From Maridesulfovibrio ferrireducens (lineage in GTDB: Bacteria; Desulfobacterota; Desulfovibrionia; Desulfovibrionales; Desulfovibrionaceae), in assembly GCF_900101105.1 (NCBI RefSeq), contig NZ_FNGA01000001.1:434001-498000 (forward strand): a stretch of DNA of 64,000 bases. The letters run 5' to 3'. Of this stretch, positions 45,404 through 53,168 are shown one piece after another. The notes under the pieces were generated by a model. The model saw only the letters and a program-made list of their open reading frames with translations. It ran no database searches and had not been told where the DNA came from. Made by a program: the position numbers and the translations under genes. The first letter of the stretch is position 1. Every line of letters begins with the position of its first letter.

Positions 45404-45787
45404 ATGGCCCAATTATTTGAAGTCTACAAATGCGAAGCTTGCGGTAATATCACAATGGTTATGCATGCCGGACCCGGCAACCTCGTTTGCTGCGGAGCTG
45501 ACATGAAACTCATCACTGAAAACACCGTTGATGCAGCAAAAGAAAAACATGTTCCCGTCATTGAAAAGATTGAAGGCGGATACAAAGTTAAAGTCGGTTC
45601 TGTAGCTCATCCAATGGACGAAAAACATTATATTGAATGGATTGAACTTGTTTCAGGAAACGATCGCTACCTGAAAAAACTCAATCCGGGCGATACTCCC
45701 GAAGCTGATTTCTGTGGCTGTAAATTTGGTTCCGCTCCTGTTGCCGCCCGCGCATACTGTAACCTGCACGGTCTCTGGAAAGCTTAA
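45404..45787 (+). CDS. dfx: desulfoferrodoxin (2Fe superoxide reductase)
   Basis: The 127-residue enzyme reduces superoxide to peroxide without making oxygen. The N-terminal desulforedoxin domain has CEACG and the adjacent CC pair that bind center I. Center II in the C-terminal beta domain has the histidines in [28 protein letters not shown] and the C/H pair in CNLHGLW. It follows rubrerythrin with 27 bases and precedes two rubredoxin genes, which give it electrons. Also known as rbo. Confidence 0.97.
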   Translation: MAQLFEVYKCEACGNITMVMHAGPGNLVCCGADMKLITENTVDAAKEKHVPVIEKIEGGYKVKVGSVAHPMDEKHYIEWIELVSGNDRYLKKLNPGDTPEADFCGCKFGSAPVAARAYCNLHGLWKA

Positions 45788-45813
45788 CCCTTATTAAAAA
45801 AGAGGATATTAAA

Positions 45814-45993
45814 ATGGCTGAACCAAGCGAAATGTACCAATGCCAGGTGAGCAACTGTGGTTATATTTACAACCCTGATAAAGGGGATAAAAAAGGCAAA
45901 ATCGAAAAAGGGACACAGTTTAAAGATCTCCCTGAAGATTGGAAATGCCCTATTTGCGGATCTACTAAAAAATCTTTTAAGCCCCTTGGTTAA
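45814..45993 (+). CDS. rubredoxin, CX4C variant (Rd-2 type)
   Basis: A 59-residue rubredoxin with an unusual N-terminal ligand pair CQVSNC (CX4C, not CX2C) and a normal CPIC near the C-terminus. The GYIYNP and PEDWKCP segments are classical. Rubredoxins of this type (Rd-2) are known in Desulfovibrio desulfuricans. A GAGGA ribosome site lies eight bases before the ATG. It sits directly between desulfoferrodoxin and the classical rubredoxin and probably serves the same electron path. Confidence 0.93.
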   Translation: MAEPSEMYQCQVSNCGYIYNPDKGDKKGKIEKGTQFKDLPEDWKCPICGSTKKSFKPLG

Positions 45994-46025
45994 TCTACCT
46001 TTAATAACTGAACGGAGTTTTTAAA

Positions 46026-46184
46026 ATGAAATACTTATGCACTATTTGTGGTTGGGTTTACGACCCTGCTGTTGGTGATCCTGATGGCGGAATTGCTGCT
46101 GGAACAGAGTTTAAAGATATCCCGGAAGATTGGGAATGTCCTGTCTGCGGAGCATCCAAAGACGATTTCGAGCCTGAGTCTTAA
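46026..46184 (+). CDS. rub: rubredoxin
   Basis: A classical 52-residue rubredoxin with CTIC and CPVC around the Fe(SCys)4 site, [10 protein letters not shown] and DIPEDWECP. It carries electrons to Roo, rubrerythrin and desulfoferrodoxin in the cytoplasm. An ACGGAG ribosome site precedes the ATG. A hairpin follows before roo, so levels may be higher than those of roo. Confidence 0.96.
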   Translation: MKYLCTICGWVYDPAVGDPDGGIAAGTEFKDIPEDWECPVCGASKDDFEPES

Positions 46185-46217
46185 GACTCCTCGATTTTTA
46201 ATTAGTATCATTTACAC

Positions 46218-46249
46218 AGAAAGCCGGGAAAATCCCGGCTTTCTATCTT
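46218..46249 (+). terminator. partial terminator or attenuating hairpin before roo
   Basis: A perfect 12-bp stem AGAAAGCCGGGA/TCCCGGCTTTCT (46218-46229 and 46233-46244) with a 3-base loop is followed by the weak tract ATCTT. It may only partly stop transcription, leaving some read-through to roo. Confidence 0.65.
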
Positions 46250-46277
46250 AAACTTCTAAACGTAGTAGGGATTAAAA

Positions 46278-47480
46278 GTGAGACCTGTTGAAATTAAAGA
46301 AGGAATACATTGGGTAGGAGCCGTTGATTGGAATTGCCGCAACTTTCATGGCTATGCTCTGTCTTCCAAAGGCACAACATACAATGCCTTTTATATTGAT
46401 GATGATAAGAAAGTCCTAGTTGATACAGTTCCGGCTGCATTTGAAAGTCAGTTTCTTTGTTCTGTCTCCAATCTGACTGAACTTGAAAAGATCGACTATA
46501 TTGTTGTTAACCACCTTGAACCAGACCATTCAGGCTGCCTTGCCCGTATGGTTGAACTTTGCAAGCCTGAGAAAATTTTCATTTCTCCTATGGGAGCCAA
46601 GGCTCTCAAAACATTCTTTGACTGCGAAGACTGGCCTATAGTTGTTGCAAATTCCGGAGATGAAATATCTCTGGGTAAAAAGACACTTCGTTTTTACGAA
46701 ACCAAAATGCTGCACTGGCCTGACAACATGTTCACCTTCATTCCTGAAGCAAAAATGCTCATCTCAAGTGATGCTTTCGGACAGAACTGGGCAACCAGCG
46801 AAAGATTCGTGGATGAAGTCAGCAAAGAAAAAGTATCTGACCTCATGGCTCAGTACTATGCAAACATCGTTAATCCTTATTCCTCCAAAGTTCTGAAAAC
46901 TCTTGAATTCTTCGGAGAACTGAACCTCGACATCGACATGCTCTGCCCTGATCACGGTTTGATGTTCAGAGGCGAAGATGTTGGATTCGCTCTTGGAAAA
47001 TACGCAGAATACGCAGCACAAAAAACCACAAACAAAGCTGTTATCTTTTACGATACCATGTGGAAATCCACAGAAAACATGGCAATAGCAATCGCTTCCG
47101 GTATCGCAGACGAAGGCGTCAGCGTTAGACTTATGAACGTTAAGGCTAACCACCACAGCGATGTCATGTCCGAAGTTTTTGACGCGGGCGCAGTCATTAT
47201 AGGCTCCCCTACTCATAACAACGGAATTCTCCCCGGAATGGCTGATGTTCTGACTTACGTAAAAGGGTTGAGACCTCAGAACAAAATAGGGGCTTGTTTC
47301 GGTTCATTCGGCTGGTCCGGAGAATGCGTCAAGATTCTCAAGGACTGGCTTGAAAAAATGAACATGGACATCATTGAGCCTAATATTAAAGTTAAAAACC
47401 GCCCTAATCATAAATCCTTTGAGGAATGTTATGAACTTGGCCGCGAAATCGCAAAAGCTGTAAAAGCTAAAAACGCCTAA
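46278..47480 (+). CDS. roo: rubredoxin:oxygen oxidoreductase (flavodiiron protein)
   Basis: Roo reduces oxygen (and often nitric oxide) to water with rubredoxin electrons. The N-terminal metallo-beta-lactamase domain has the diiron motif HLEPDHSG, the histidine in MLHWPDNM, the aspartate in SSDAFG and the DHG histidine. The C-terminal flavodoxin domain starts near residue 252 with FYDTMWKSTENMA. 400 residues is the normal length. The start is GTG; the frame matches the family N-terminus (PVEIKEGIHWVGAVD). Confidence 0.97.
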   Translation: MRPVEIKEGIHWVGAVDWNCRNFHGYALSSKGTTYNAFYIDDDKKVLVDTVPAAFESQFLCSVSNLTELEKIDYIVVNHLEPDHSGCLARMVELCKPEKIFISPMGAKALKTFFDCEDWPIVVANSGDEISLGKKTLRFYETKMLHWPDNMFTFIPEAKMLISSDAFGQNWATSERFVDEVSKEKVSDLMAQYYANIVNPYSSKVLKTLEFFGELNLDIDMLCPDHGLMFRGEDVGFALGKYAEYAAQKTTNKAVIFYDTMWKSTENMAIAIASGIADEGVSVRLMNVKANHHSDVMSEVFDAGAVIIGSPTHNNGILPGMADVLTYVKGLRPQNKIGACFGSFGWSGECVKILKDWLEKMNMDIIEPNIKVKNRPNHKSFEECYELGREIAKAVKAKNA

Positions 47481-47494
47481 TTATCAGGCAACCA

Positions 47495-47520
47495 ACGGGC
47501 GGAACATATGTTCCGCCCGT
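47495..47520. repeat. perfect 26-base palindrome between roo and the HEAT gene
   Basis: ACGGGCGGAACAT followed at once by its reverse complement forms a GC-rich stem of about 11 bp with a tiny loop, starting 14 bases after the roo stop. There is no T tract. It is likely an intercistronic RNA stability or processing element. Confidence 0.85.
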
Positions 47521-47541
47521 ACAACAAGGAGATCAAACTTC

Positions 47542-48240
47542 ATGGCAGTTGGACGGCAGGTAAAAAAAGCGGTCATAACGGCCCTTGCAGATGAAAACTG
47601 GGAACAGAAAATTTCTGAACTCATGAAAGATCATCCTATGCAAACCCTCATCGCCCCTCTTTTTTCCTCTCTTTGTGCTCCTTCTGAAATTGTCCGCTGG
47701 CACGGAATTTCATCCTTCGGACAAGTGGTTGACCGAATGTTTGCAGAAGATGCTGCGCGAGCCAGAATAGTCATGCGCAGAATAATGTGGATGCTCAACG
47801 AAGAATCAGGCGGATGCGGATGGGGCGTACCTGAAGCAATGGGCGAAATTACAGCTTCAAACAAAGTTCTGGCTGATGAATATGGCAGAATCCTTCTCAG
47901 CTACATCCATGAAGAGGAAGGAAAACCGGAAAACTATCTTGAGTTTACCTTGCTGCTTCGAGGGGCCATTTGGGGAGTTGCCAGACTTGCACAAAACAGA
48001 CCTGATATCGTCAAACCAGCGACCGACGATCTAATCAAATTTCTTGGCAGTAGTGACCCTGCGCTTGTCGGGATTGCCTGCTGGGCCCTTGGGGGGCTTA
48101 AATCTAAGGGGGCTGTAACACAGCTTGAAAAACTCACAGACAGGCAAACTTCTATTAATATTTATAAGGATCGATTGCTGCAATCTGTGGCTGTCGGACA
48201 ATTGGCGCAAGAGGCCCTCGAAAAAATTTCCGGGGAATAA
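47542..48240 (+). CDS. HEAT-repeat protein of unknown function
   Basis: The 232-residue protein is wholly helical, with tandem HEAT-like pairs, for example SEIVRWHGISSFGQVVDRM, GVPEAMGEITASN and DPALVGIACWALGGL. Such proteins bind other proteins. A very similar HEAT protein with the GWGVPEAMGEI motif is known in Desulfovibrio as a conserved hypothetical (the DVU0298 group, from memory). It lies between roo and cydA in one run with good ribosome sites, so a role in assembling or anchoring the oxygen reductases is plausible but unproven. Confidence 0.85.
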   Translation: MAVGRQVKKAVITALADENWEQKISELMKDHPMQTLIAPLFSSLCAPSEIVRWHGISSFGQVVDRMFAEDAARARIVMRRIMWMLNEESGGCGWGVPEAMGEITASNKVLADEYGRILLSYIHEEEGKPENYLEFTLLLRGAIWGVARLAQNRPDIVKPATDDLIKFLGSSDPALVGIACWALGGLKSKGAVTQLEKLTDRQTSINIYKDRLLQSVAVGQLAQEALEKISGE

Positions 48241-48264
48241 TTGTAACTCTGAACAAGGAGAGGA

Positions 48265-49578
48265 ATGATGGATGTTCTTATGCTGTCAAGGCTTCAATTC
48301 GCCATGGCAACTATGTTCCACTTCATTTTTGTGCCCCTTACTTTAGGTCTTTCCGTAATGATTGCCATCATGGAAACCTACTATGTGCGCACCGGAAAAG
48401 AAGTTTACCTGCGGATGACTAAATTCTGGGGAAAATTGTTTGTCATTAACTTTGTTCTCGGAATAGTAACCGGACTAACCCTTGAATTTCAATTCGGAAC
48501 CAACTGGTCCCGCTACTCAATATATGTTGGTGACATCTTTGGTTCACTGCTGGCGATTGAAGCCACCGTCGCCTTTTTTATGGAATCAACTTTCATTGCT
48601 GCATGGATTTTCGGCTGGAAAAAACTTTCCGCTAAAATGCACTGCGCCTGTATATGGATTGTTGCAATTGCCTCAAATATTTCGGCTATATGGATTATTC
48701 TTGCCAACGGGTGGATGCAGAATCCAGTTGGATATGTAATCCGTAACGGACGCGCAGAACTCGACGATTTTGTTACAGTACTTTCAAATCCTTTCGGGTG
48801 GTCACAATTTCTTCACAACGGCTTCGGCGCCTTCGTTGTTGCCGGATTCTTCCTCATGGGAGTCAGCGCCTACCACCTGCTCCGCAAAAATGAAATTGAG
48901 TTCTTCACCAAGTCATTTAAAATGGGCATGATTTGTGCCTTCATATTCTCCATCGCGGTTGCGGTGCAGGGTCACGGACACGCACAGGAAGTAGCACACA
49001 CGCAACCTGCCAAACTTGCTGCAATGGAAGCTCTCTGGGATTCAACAGACAGCGCTCCCATGTATCTTCTTGCAATGCCTGATGAAGCAAAAGAAGAAAA
49101 CGCAGTTGAACTTTTCGGAATCCCCGGCGGACTTAGCTTCTTAGCTTTCAACTCCTTTGATGCTCCTGTTAAAGGACTCAAAGAATGGCCGAAAGAAGAC
49201 CGTCCGCCTGTTTTGGTTACTTTCCTTTCCTTCCGCTTAATGGTCGGACTAGGGTCACTCTTCCCGCTCCTCTGCATATGGGCTTGGACAAAGAGAAAAA
49301 ATCTAGTTGAAAACAGACTGCTGCTTCGCGTCATGCTTTACGCAATCCCCCTTCCCTACATTGCCATATGGGCAGGATGGGCTGTTGCGGAGGTCGGAAG
49401 ACAACCGTGGATTGTATACGGCATAATGAAGACCAGCGATGCGGTTTCTCCCATCGTGACAAGTCAGGTCGCATTCTCTTTCATCGGGCTTACTTTACTT
49501 TACACCATGCTCGGTGCCTGTGAAATATTCCTGCTGACCAAGTTTGCACGCAAAGGCCCTGAACCAACGAAGGCTTAA
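48265..49578 (+). CDS. cydA: cytochrome bd oxidase subunit I
   Basis: CydA binds the hemes of the quinol-linked cytochrome bd, which reduces oxygen to water. The N-terminal FHFIFVPLTLG contains the heme histidine, GHGHAQ and the following TQPAK region is family-typical, and GRQPWIVYG in the C-terminal half is diagnostic. The Q-loop is short (437 residues in total). About nine membrane helices are expected. GGAGAGG precedes the double ATG. Confidence 0.97.
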   Translation: MMDVLMLSRLQFAMATMFHFIFVPLTLGLSVMIAIMETYYVRTGKEVYLRMTKFWGKLFVINFVLGIVTGLTLEFQFGTNWSRYSIYVGDIFGSLLAIEATVAFFMESTFIAAWIFGWKKLSAKMHCACIWIVAIASNISAIWIILANGWMQNPVGYVIRNGRAELDDFVTVLSNPFGWSQFLHNGFGAFVVAGFFLMGVSAYHLLRKNEIEFFTKSFKMGMICAFIFSIAVAVQGHGHAQEVAHTQPAKLAAMEALWDSTDSAPMYLLAMPDEAKEENAVELFGIPGGLSFLAFNSFDAPVKGLKEWPKEDRPPVLVTFLSFRLMVGLGSLFPLLCIWAWTKRKNLVENRLLLRVMLYAIPLPYIAIWAGWAVAEVGRQPWIVYGIMKTSDAVSPIVTSQVAFSFIGLTLLYTMLGACEIFLLTKFARKGPEPTKA

Positions 49579-49614
49579 GAGCTTTAATAAACTCTGCAAG
49601 TCAAGGAGATTAAT

Positions 49615-50628
49615 ATGCTGGAAACTATATGGTTCTTATTATGGGGAGTGCTCTGGGCCGTCTATTTCATGCTCGATGGGTATGATCTGGGACTAGGGTC
49701 AGTGATGCCTTTTCTCGCCAAAAGCGAAAAAGATAAAAAGACAATTTATAATTCAATGGGCCCCTTCTGGGACGGTAACGAAGTTTGGCTGGTCACAGCG
49801 GGCGGAGTTACCTTCGCAGCTTTCCCGAAAGCTTATGCTGTAATGTTCAGCGGACTATACACAGCTCTGATGCTTCTGCTTATGGCGCTTATTCTTCGCG
49901 GCGTAGCATTTGAATTCAGAGGACTGGTTGAATCCGACTGGTCCCGTAAATTCTGGGATGGCGCTATGGTCGTCGGCAGTGCGCTTCCGGGGCTTCTTCT
50001 GGGTGTAGCTTTCGCGAACATATTCCAGGGAATTCCAATCAATGCAGAAGGCGTTTTTCAGGGCGGTCTGCTGACTCTGCTGAACCCTTACGGACTCGCA
50101 GGCGGAGTGCTGTTTGTACTTCTGTTCGCAATACACGGATGTTTATGGCTGGCAGTACGTACGACAGGTGATCTAAATGCACGCGCAGGCAACCTTGCAG
50201 CTGCAATCTGGCCTATATTAGTTGCTGTATATGCTGCTTTTCTGGCCCTCACCGGAATCTACACCAAGCTGCTCAGCAACTATCTGACAAATCCGATTCT
50301 GCTGCTGATCCTGCTCATTCCGATTTTTGCAATCGTTATGGTCAGAACATACATATCGGCCCAGAAATGGTGGCTGGCTTGGACCTGCTCCGCAGCGCTC
50401 ATTTTCTCCACAACAATGTTCGGAATTATCGGACTGTTCCCGGCACTGCTGCCTTCAAGCATCAATCCGGCTTTCTCGATTACCATTCACAATGCCGCTT
50501 CAAGTCAGTTGACCCTTAAAATCATGCTGACCGTGGCTCTGACAATGGTACCTCTTGTAATCGCTTATCAGTTCTGGATGCACAAGATTTTTGCAACCAA
50601 AATTACTGATGAAGATATCGGCTACTAA
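49615..50628 (+). CDS. cydB: cytochrome bd oxidase subunit II
   Basis: CydB is the partner of CydA. The 337-residue membrane protein starts with LWGVLWAVYFMLDGYDLG and has GPFWDGNEVWL and PYGLAGGVLF, all family motifs, with about eight helices. It follows cydA by 36 bases with AAGGAG, forming a cydAB operon. The short CydX-type subunit is not visible after it. Confidence 0.96.
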   Translation: MLETIWFLLWGVLWAVYFMLDGYDLGLGSVMPFLAKSEKDKKTIYNSMGPFWDGNEVWLVTAGGVTFAAFPKAYAVMFSGLYTALMLLLMALILRGVAFEFRGLVESDWSRKFWDGAMVVGSALPGLLLGVAFANIFQGIPINAEGVFQGGLLTLLNPYGLAGGVLFVLLFAIHGCLWLAVRTTGDLNARAGNLAAAIWPILVAVYAAFLALTGIYTKLLSNYLTNPILLLILLIPIFAIVMVRTYISAQKWWLAWTCSAALIFSTTMFGIIGLFPALLPSSINPAFSITIHNAASSQLTLKIMLTVALTMVPLVIAYQFWMHKIFATKITDEDIGY

Positions 50629-50662
50629 ACAACAATTTTAAATAAATACGGAGACTTAATAA

Positions 50663-51172
50663 ATGTCTAATAAAGTTCTTGAAAAAGCTCTTAACGAACA
50701 TCTGAACGCTGAAATGTACTCAGCATACCTCTATCTTTCCATGTCCGCTTACTTCAGCGACACCGGACTTAGCGGCTTTGCAAACTGGATGAGAGTACAG
50801 GCTAAAGAAGAACAGTTTCACGCCATGAAATTCTACGATTACATCAACGAACGCGGCGGAAAAGTTTTACTGACAGCGATTGAAGCTCCACAGCAGGACT
50901 GGGCCAGCCCGCTTGAAGCTGTGCAAGCTGTTCTTGAGCATGAAAAGAAGGTAACCGCACTTATCAACGGCCTTGTTGATCTTGCTATTGATGAAAGAGA
51001 TCACGCAACAAACATCTTCCTGCAATGGTTCGTAACTGAGCAGGTTGAAGAAGAAGATAACGTTAACGAAATTCTGAACAAGCTTAAGCTTGCCGGAACT
51101 CAAGGAAACGGTATGTTCATGCTTGATAAGGATCTTGCAGCACGTGTTTTCACTCCTCCGACTGCGGCATAA
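50663..51172 (+). CDS. ftnA: non-heme ferritin
   Basis: The 169-residue ferritin stores iron as a 24-mer. It has the ferroxidase ligands in the helices HLNAEMYSAYLYLS, AKEEQFHAMKFYDYI, VLEHEKKV and FLQWFVTEQVEEED. It lacks the heme-binding methionine pattern of bacterioferritin. It ends the oxygen-defence run; keeping free iron low limits Fenton chemistry. ACGGAG lies before the ATG. The terminator downstream has been partly duplicated by the RHS island. Confidence 0.95.
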   Translation: MSNKVLEKALNEHLNAEMYSAYLYLSMSAYFSDTGLSGFANWMRVQAKEEQFHAMKFYDYINERGGKVLLTAIEAPQQDWASPLEAVQAVLEHEKKVTALINGLVDLAIDERDHATNIFLQWFVTEQVEEEDNVNEILNKLKLAGTQGNGMFMLDKDLAARVFTPPTAA

Positions 51173-51199
51173 GTTTAATTTAAAAGACCATACGTAATT

Positions 51200-51238
51200 A
51201 AATCCCCTTGAGGCTTAATGCTTCAGGGGGATTTTTTT
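51200..51238 (+). terminator. Rho-independent terminator of ferritin
   Basis: AATCCCCTTGAGGC (51201-51214) pairs with GCTTCAGGGGGATT (51220-51233) through 14 pairs including two G-U, then seven T. Its 3' half is repeated at 53023-53042. Confidence 0.9.
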
Positions 51239-52200
51239 GTTTTTTTTACAGGGGCGGAATCTCAAACCTATCACCAAACGAAAGAAGAATTGCGAAATCT
51301 ATCAACGGTAAGGTCGTAGAAAAATATCTCTGGCAGGATTTAACCACGTTGGTTGCCGTGACAGACGGGGAAGGATTACACCCGAAAGTATTTTCCTATA
51401 ACGAAGAAGGCGATCCAGTTGCAATGACTTACGAAGGAAAAACCTTTTATTTCGCTACCGATCAAGTCGGTTCAATTTTCATGGTTGCGGATGAAAGGGG
51501 TAATGAGGTAAAGCGGATTATATATGATTCGTTTGGTAATTTGCTATTCGATAGTAATGAAAAATTTGATACTTGCGTGGGCTTTTCCGCAGGTCTGGCC
51601 GATAAAGACACGGGATTAATTCACTTCGGATATCGTGAATATGATCCCGCCATCGGCCGCTTCATAACCCCCGACCCAATCGGTTTCGCTGGCGGGGATG
51701 TGGATGTTTATGGTTTTTGTTTGGATGATCCTATTAATTTTGTGGATCGGACGGGGTTGGCTCAAGTTTATGAAAGAAGATTAAAGGGGCTTGAATTTTT
51801 AGATGAACCAAGTGGCATAATGCTCAAAGAAGCTGTATATGCAACAACGCCCCTTGGTCGCCTAGCAAAGGGGTTTCCTAAAAAACTTGACCAACTTCTC
51901 GACGACAACAATATTAAACTCAAGCATGAATTTATAAAATACGATGATGCCGATGAAACTAAGGGAGAAAAGACTAATTCAGGATTTTCTAATAAAGGGA
52001 TTACACATGACGAAGTGGGTAAATCTACTCCGATAGGAAAACACTTTGACGACAAAATAGCACGGCAAGCTGAAAAAAATATTACCAAAACTGGAAAGTA
52101 TACACCAAAAAATTATAAGGGAAAAGATAATAACTGTCAGGATTATACTGAGGATTTTACAAACGAATGTGAAAATATTCAGAAAAAAGATAAAAAATAA
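51208..52200 (+). CDS. orphan RHS core with C-terminal toxin-like domain, N-terminus lost
   Basis: The open frame begins in the ferritin terminator; RHS homology begins at about 51270 (PNERRIAKSINGKVVEKYLW), so the large N-terminal shell is missing. The core ends with DTGLIHFGYREYDPAIGRF, DPIGFAGGDVDVYG and the boundary motif DRTGL at 51759. The remaining 146 residues are unlike RHS and form the variable C-terminal tip, with a histidine in KHEFIKY and later a NNCQDY motif, which recalls permuted papain-like or LRAT-like enzymes. With no start codon or secretion marker it is probably silent unless joined to a full RHS gene. The 166-residue gene next to it is the likely immunity gene. Confidence 0.75.
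   Translation: MRLNASGGFFCFFYRGGISNLSPNERRIAKSINGKVVEKYLWQDLTTLVAVTDGEGLHPKVFSYNEEGDPVAMTYEGKTFYFATDQVGSIFMVADERGNEVKRIIYDSFGNLLFDSNEKFDTCVGFSAGLADKDTGLIHFGYREYDPAIGRFITPDPIGFAGGDVDVYGFCLDDPINFVDRTGLAQVYERRLKGLEFLDEPSGIMLKEAVYATTPLGRLAKGFPKKLDQLLDDNNIKLKHEFIKYDDADETKGEKTNSGFSNKGITHDEVGKSTPIGKHFDDKIARQAEKNITKTGKYTPKNYKGKDNNCQDYTEDFTNECENIQKKDKK
51218..51237 (+). repeat. direct repeat, left copy, at the RHS island border
   Basis: A 20-base sequence beginning ATGCTTCAGGGGG and ending in six T is identical to 53023-53042. This copy is the 3' arm and T tract of the ferritin terminator. Confidence 0.9.
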
Positions 52201-52258
52201 CAATTAAAAAAAAGGGGGGGGAGATGCTTTAGGTTTTCTCCTCCTAACATAAGGATAT

Positions 52259-52759
52259 ATGAAAATTTTAGCCGCTATCTATATAGTCTTAGGTTTTATC
52301 CTTTCCATTTATATATACAATTCCAATGTATTTCAGGCAAATTTTATGGGCGATAGATACTATAAACCTATTTTTGAAGGCCATTTTGACGCAGCCAAGA
52401 AAGGTGAAAGGCTGTCTATACCGATCAACTTCAAATATAAAACCGAATATGATCTTCTAATCTCAATACCTAAAGATGATATAAAATCATTTTACTCAGA
52501 AAAAGGCACTTTAAATTATAAATTTACTTCCAAAGGAAAAATTTTAGAAAAAGGAACAACCCTTTCTCCTTCAAATACAGTTTCTTACTCCGCGTCCATA
52601 AATGGCCCTCTTTCTGCTGTTCTATTAACATTTAATTTACCGTTTCCAGGAGCTGGCGATGATTTAGTTTTGGTCATTGAAGCAATCAATCCACTAACAG
52701 CTTTAAATAAATATTCTGGATCTATTCTTTGCACGGTTGAACCATCTTTGATGAAATAA
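52259..52759 (+). CDS. candidate immunity protein to the RHS tip
   Basis: I do not recognise this 166-residue protein. One N-terminal hydrophobic helix (residues 3-23) acts as a signal anchor, and the rest is a beta-rich soluble domain predicted outside the inner membrane. AAGGA lies seven bases before the ATG. Its AT content is like the toxin tip and unlike the flanking metabolic genes. Position directly after an RHS tip and before another RHS core fragment is that of an immunity gene; a periplasmic site would suggest the toxin acts on the envelope or from the periplasm. This rests on position only. Confidence 0.55.
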   Translation: MKILAAIYIVLGFILSIYIYNSNVFQANFMGDRYYKPIFEGHFDAAKKGERLSIPINFKYKTEYDLLISIPKDDIKSFYSEKGTLNYKFTSKGKILEKGTTLSPSNTVSYSASINGPLSAVLLTFNLPFPGAGDDLVLVIEAINPLTALNKYSGSILCTVEPSLMK

Positions 52760-52836
52760 TTTGATATTAATTACTTAACACCGATTTTACATTGGAACAT
52801 TTTTCCCCACACATATGGATAATAAGCTAAAAACAA

Positions 52837-53022
52837 ATTATATATGATTCGTTTGGCAATGCATTACTCGATAGCGGAGTCAGTCTGGATGTATGCCTTG
52901 GATTCGCAGCGGAATTGACAGATAAAGATACCGGATTGGTTCACTTCGGATATCGTGAATATTCTCCCGCCATCGGCAGGTTCATAAACCCCGACCCAAT
53001 AGGTTTAGCTGGCGGAGATGTG
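52837..53022 (+). pseudogene. second RHS core fragment
   Basis: The 186 bases continue one open frame (IIYDSFGNALL, DKDTGLVHFGYREYSPAIGRF, DPIGLAGGDV) that matches the core of the first fragment from base 51517 on; the first 20 bases are identical. It has no start and stops matching at GGDV, where the right copy of the 20-base repeat begins. It is the remnant of an older RHS tip whose own toxin has been lost. Confidence 0.85.
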
Positions 53023-53042
53023 ATGCTTCAGGGGGATTTTTT
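53023..53042 (+). repeat. direct repeat, right copy, at the RHS island border
   Basis: Identical over 20 bases to 51218-51237. Here it is not preceded by the 5' arm of the terminator but is joined straight to the RHS core fragment, which marks a recombination junction. Confidence 0.9.
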
Positions 53043-53076
53043 ATGTTCATGTGTACAACTTTTACCCCGCTCGTCC

Positions 53077-53121
53077 TTGACACGATTTTCTATTATGTAT
53101 ACGTCTAACGTGCAATTATAC
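53077..53121 (+). promoter_or_regulatory. candidate promoter of the metal-chelate transporter operon
   Basis: TTGACA (53077-53082) is followed after 15 bases by TATACG (53098-53103). GTATA (53097-53101) and TATAC (53117-53121) are inverted and flank ACGT copies. A metal-responsive repressor could bind here; the -10 is weak. Confidence 0.4.
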
Positions 53122-53168
53122 TTGATATATCCACACTAAAAGACTCCAAATTCAAATTAGAGGTGTAC

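Noticed and set aside
46764-47216. 150-residue frame opposite roo
   Set aside because: Cysteine-rich shadow of a well-supported gene; no independent support.
47495-47520. Palindrome as a Rho-independent terminator of roo
   Set aside because: No T tract follows, and genes continue in the same direction with close spacing.
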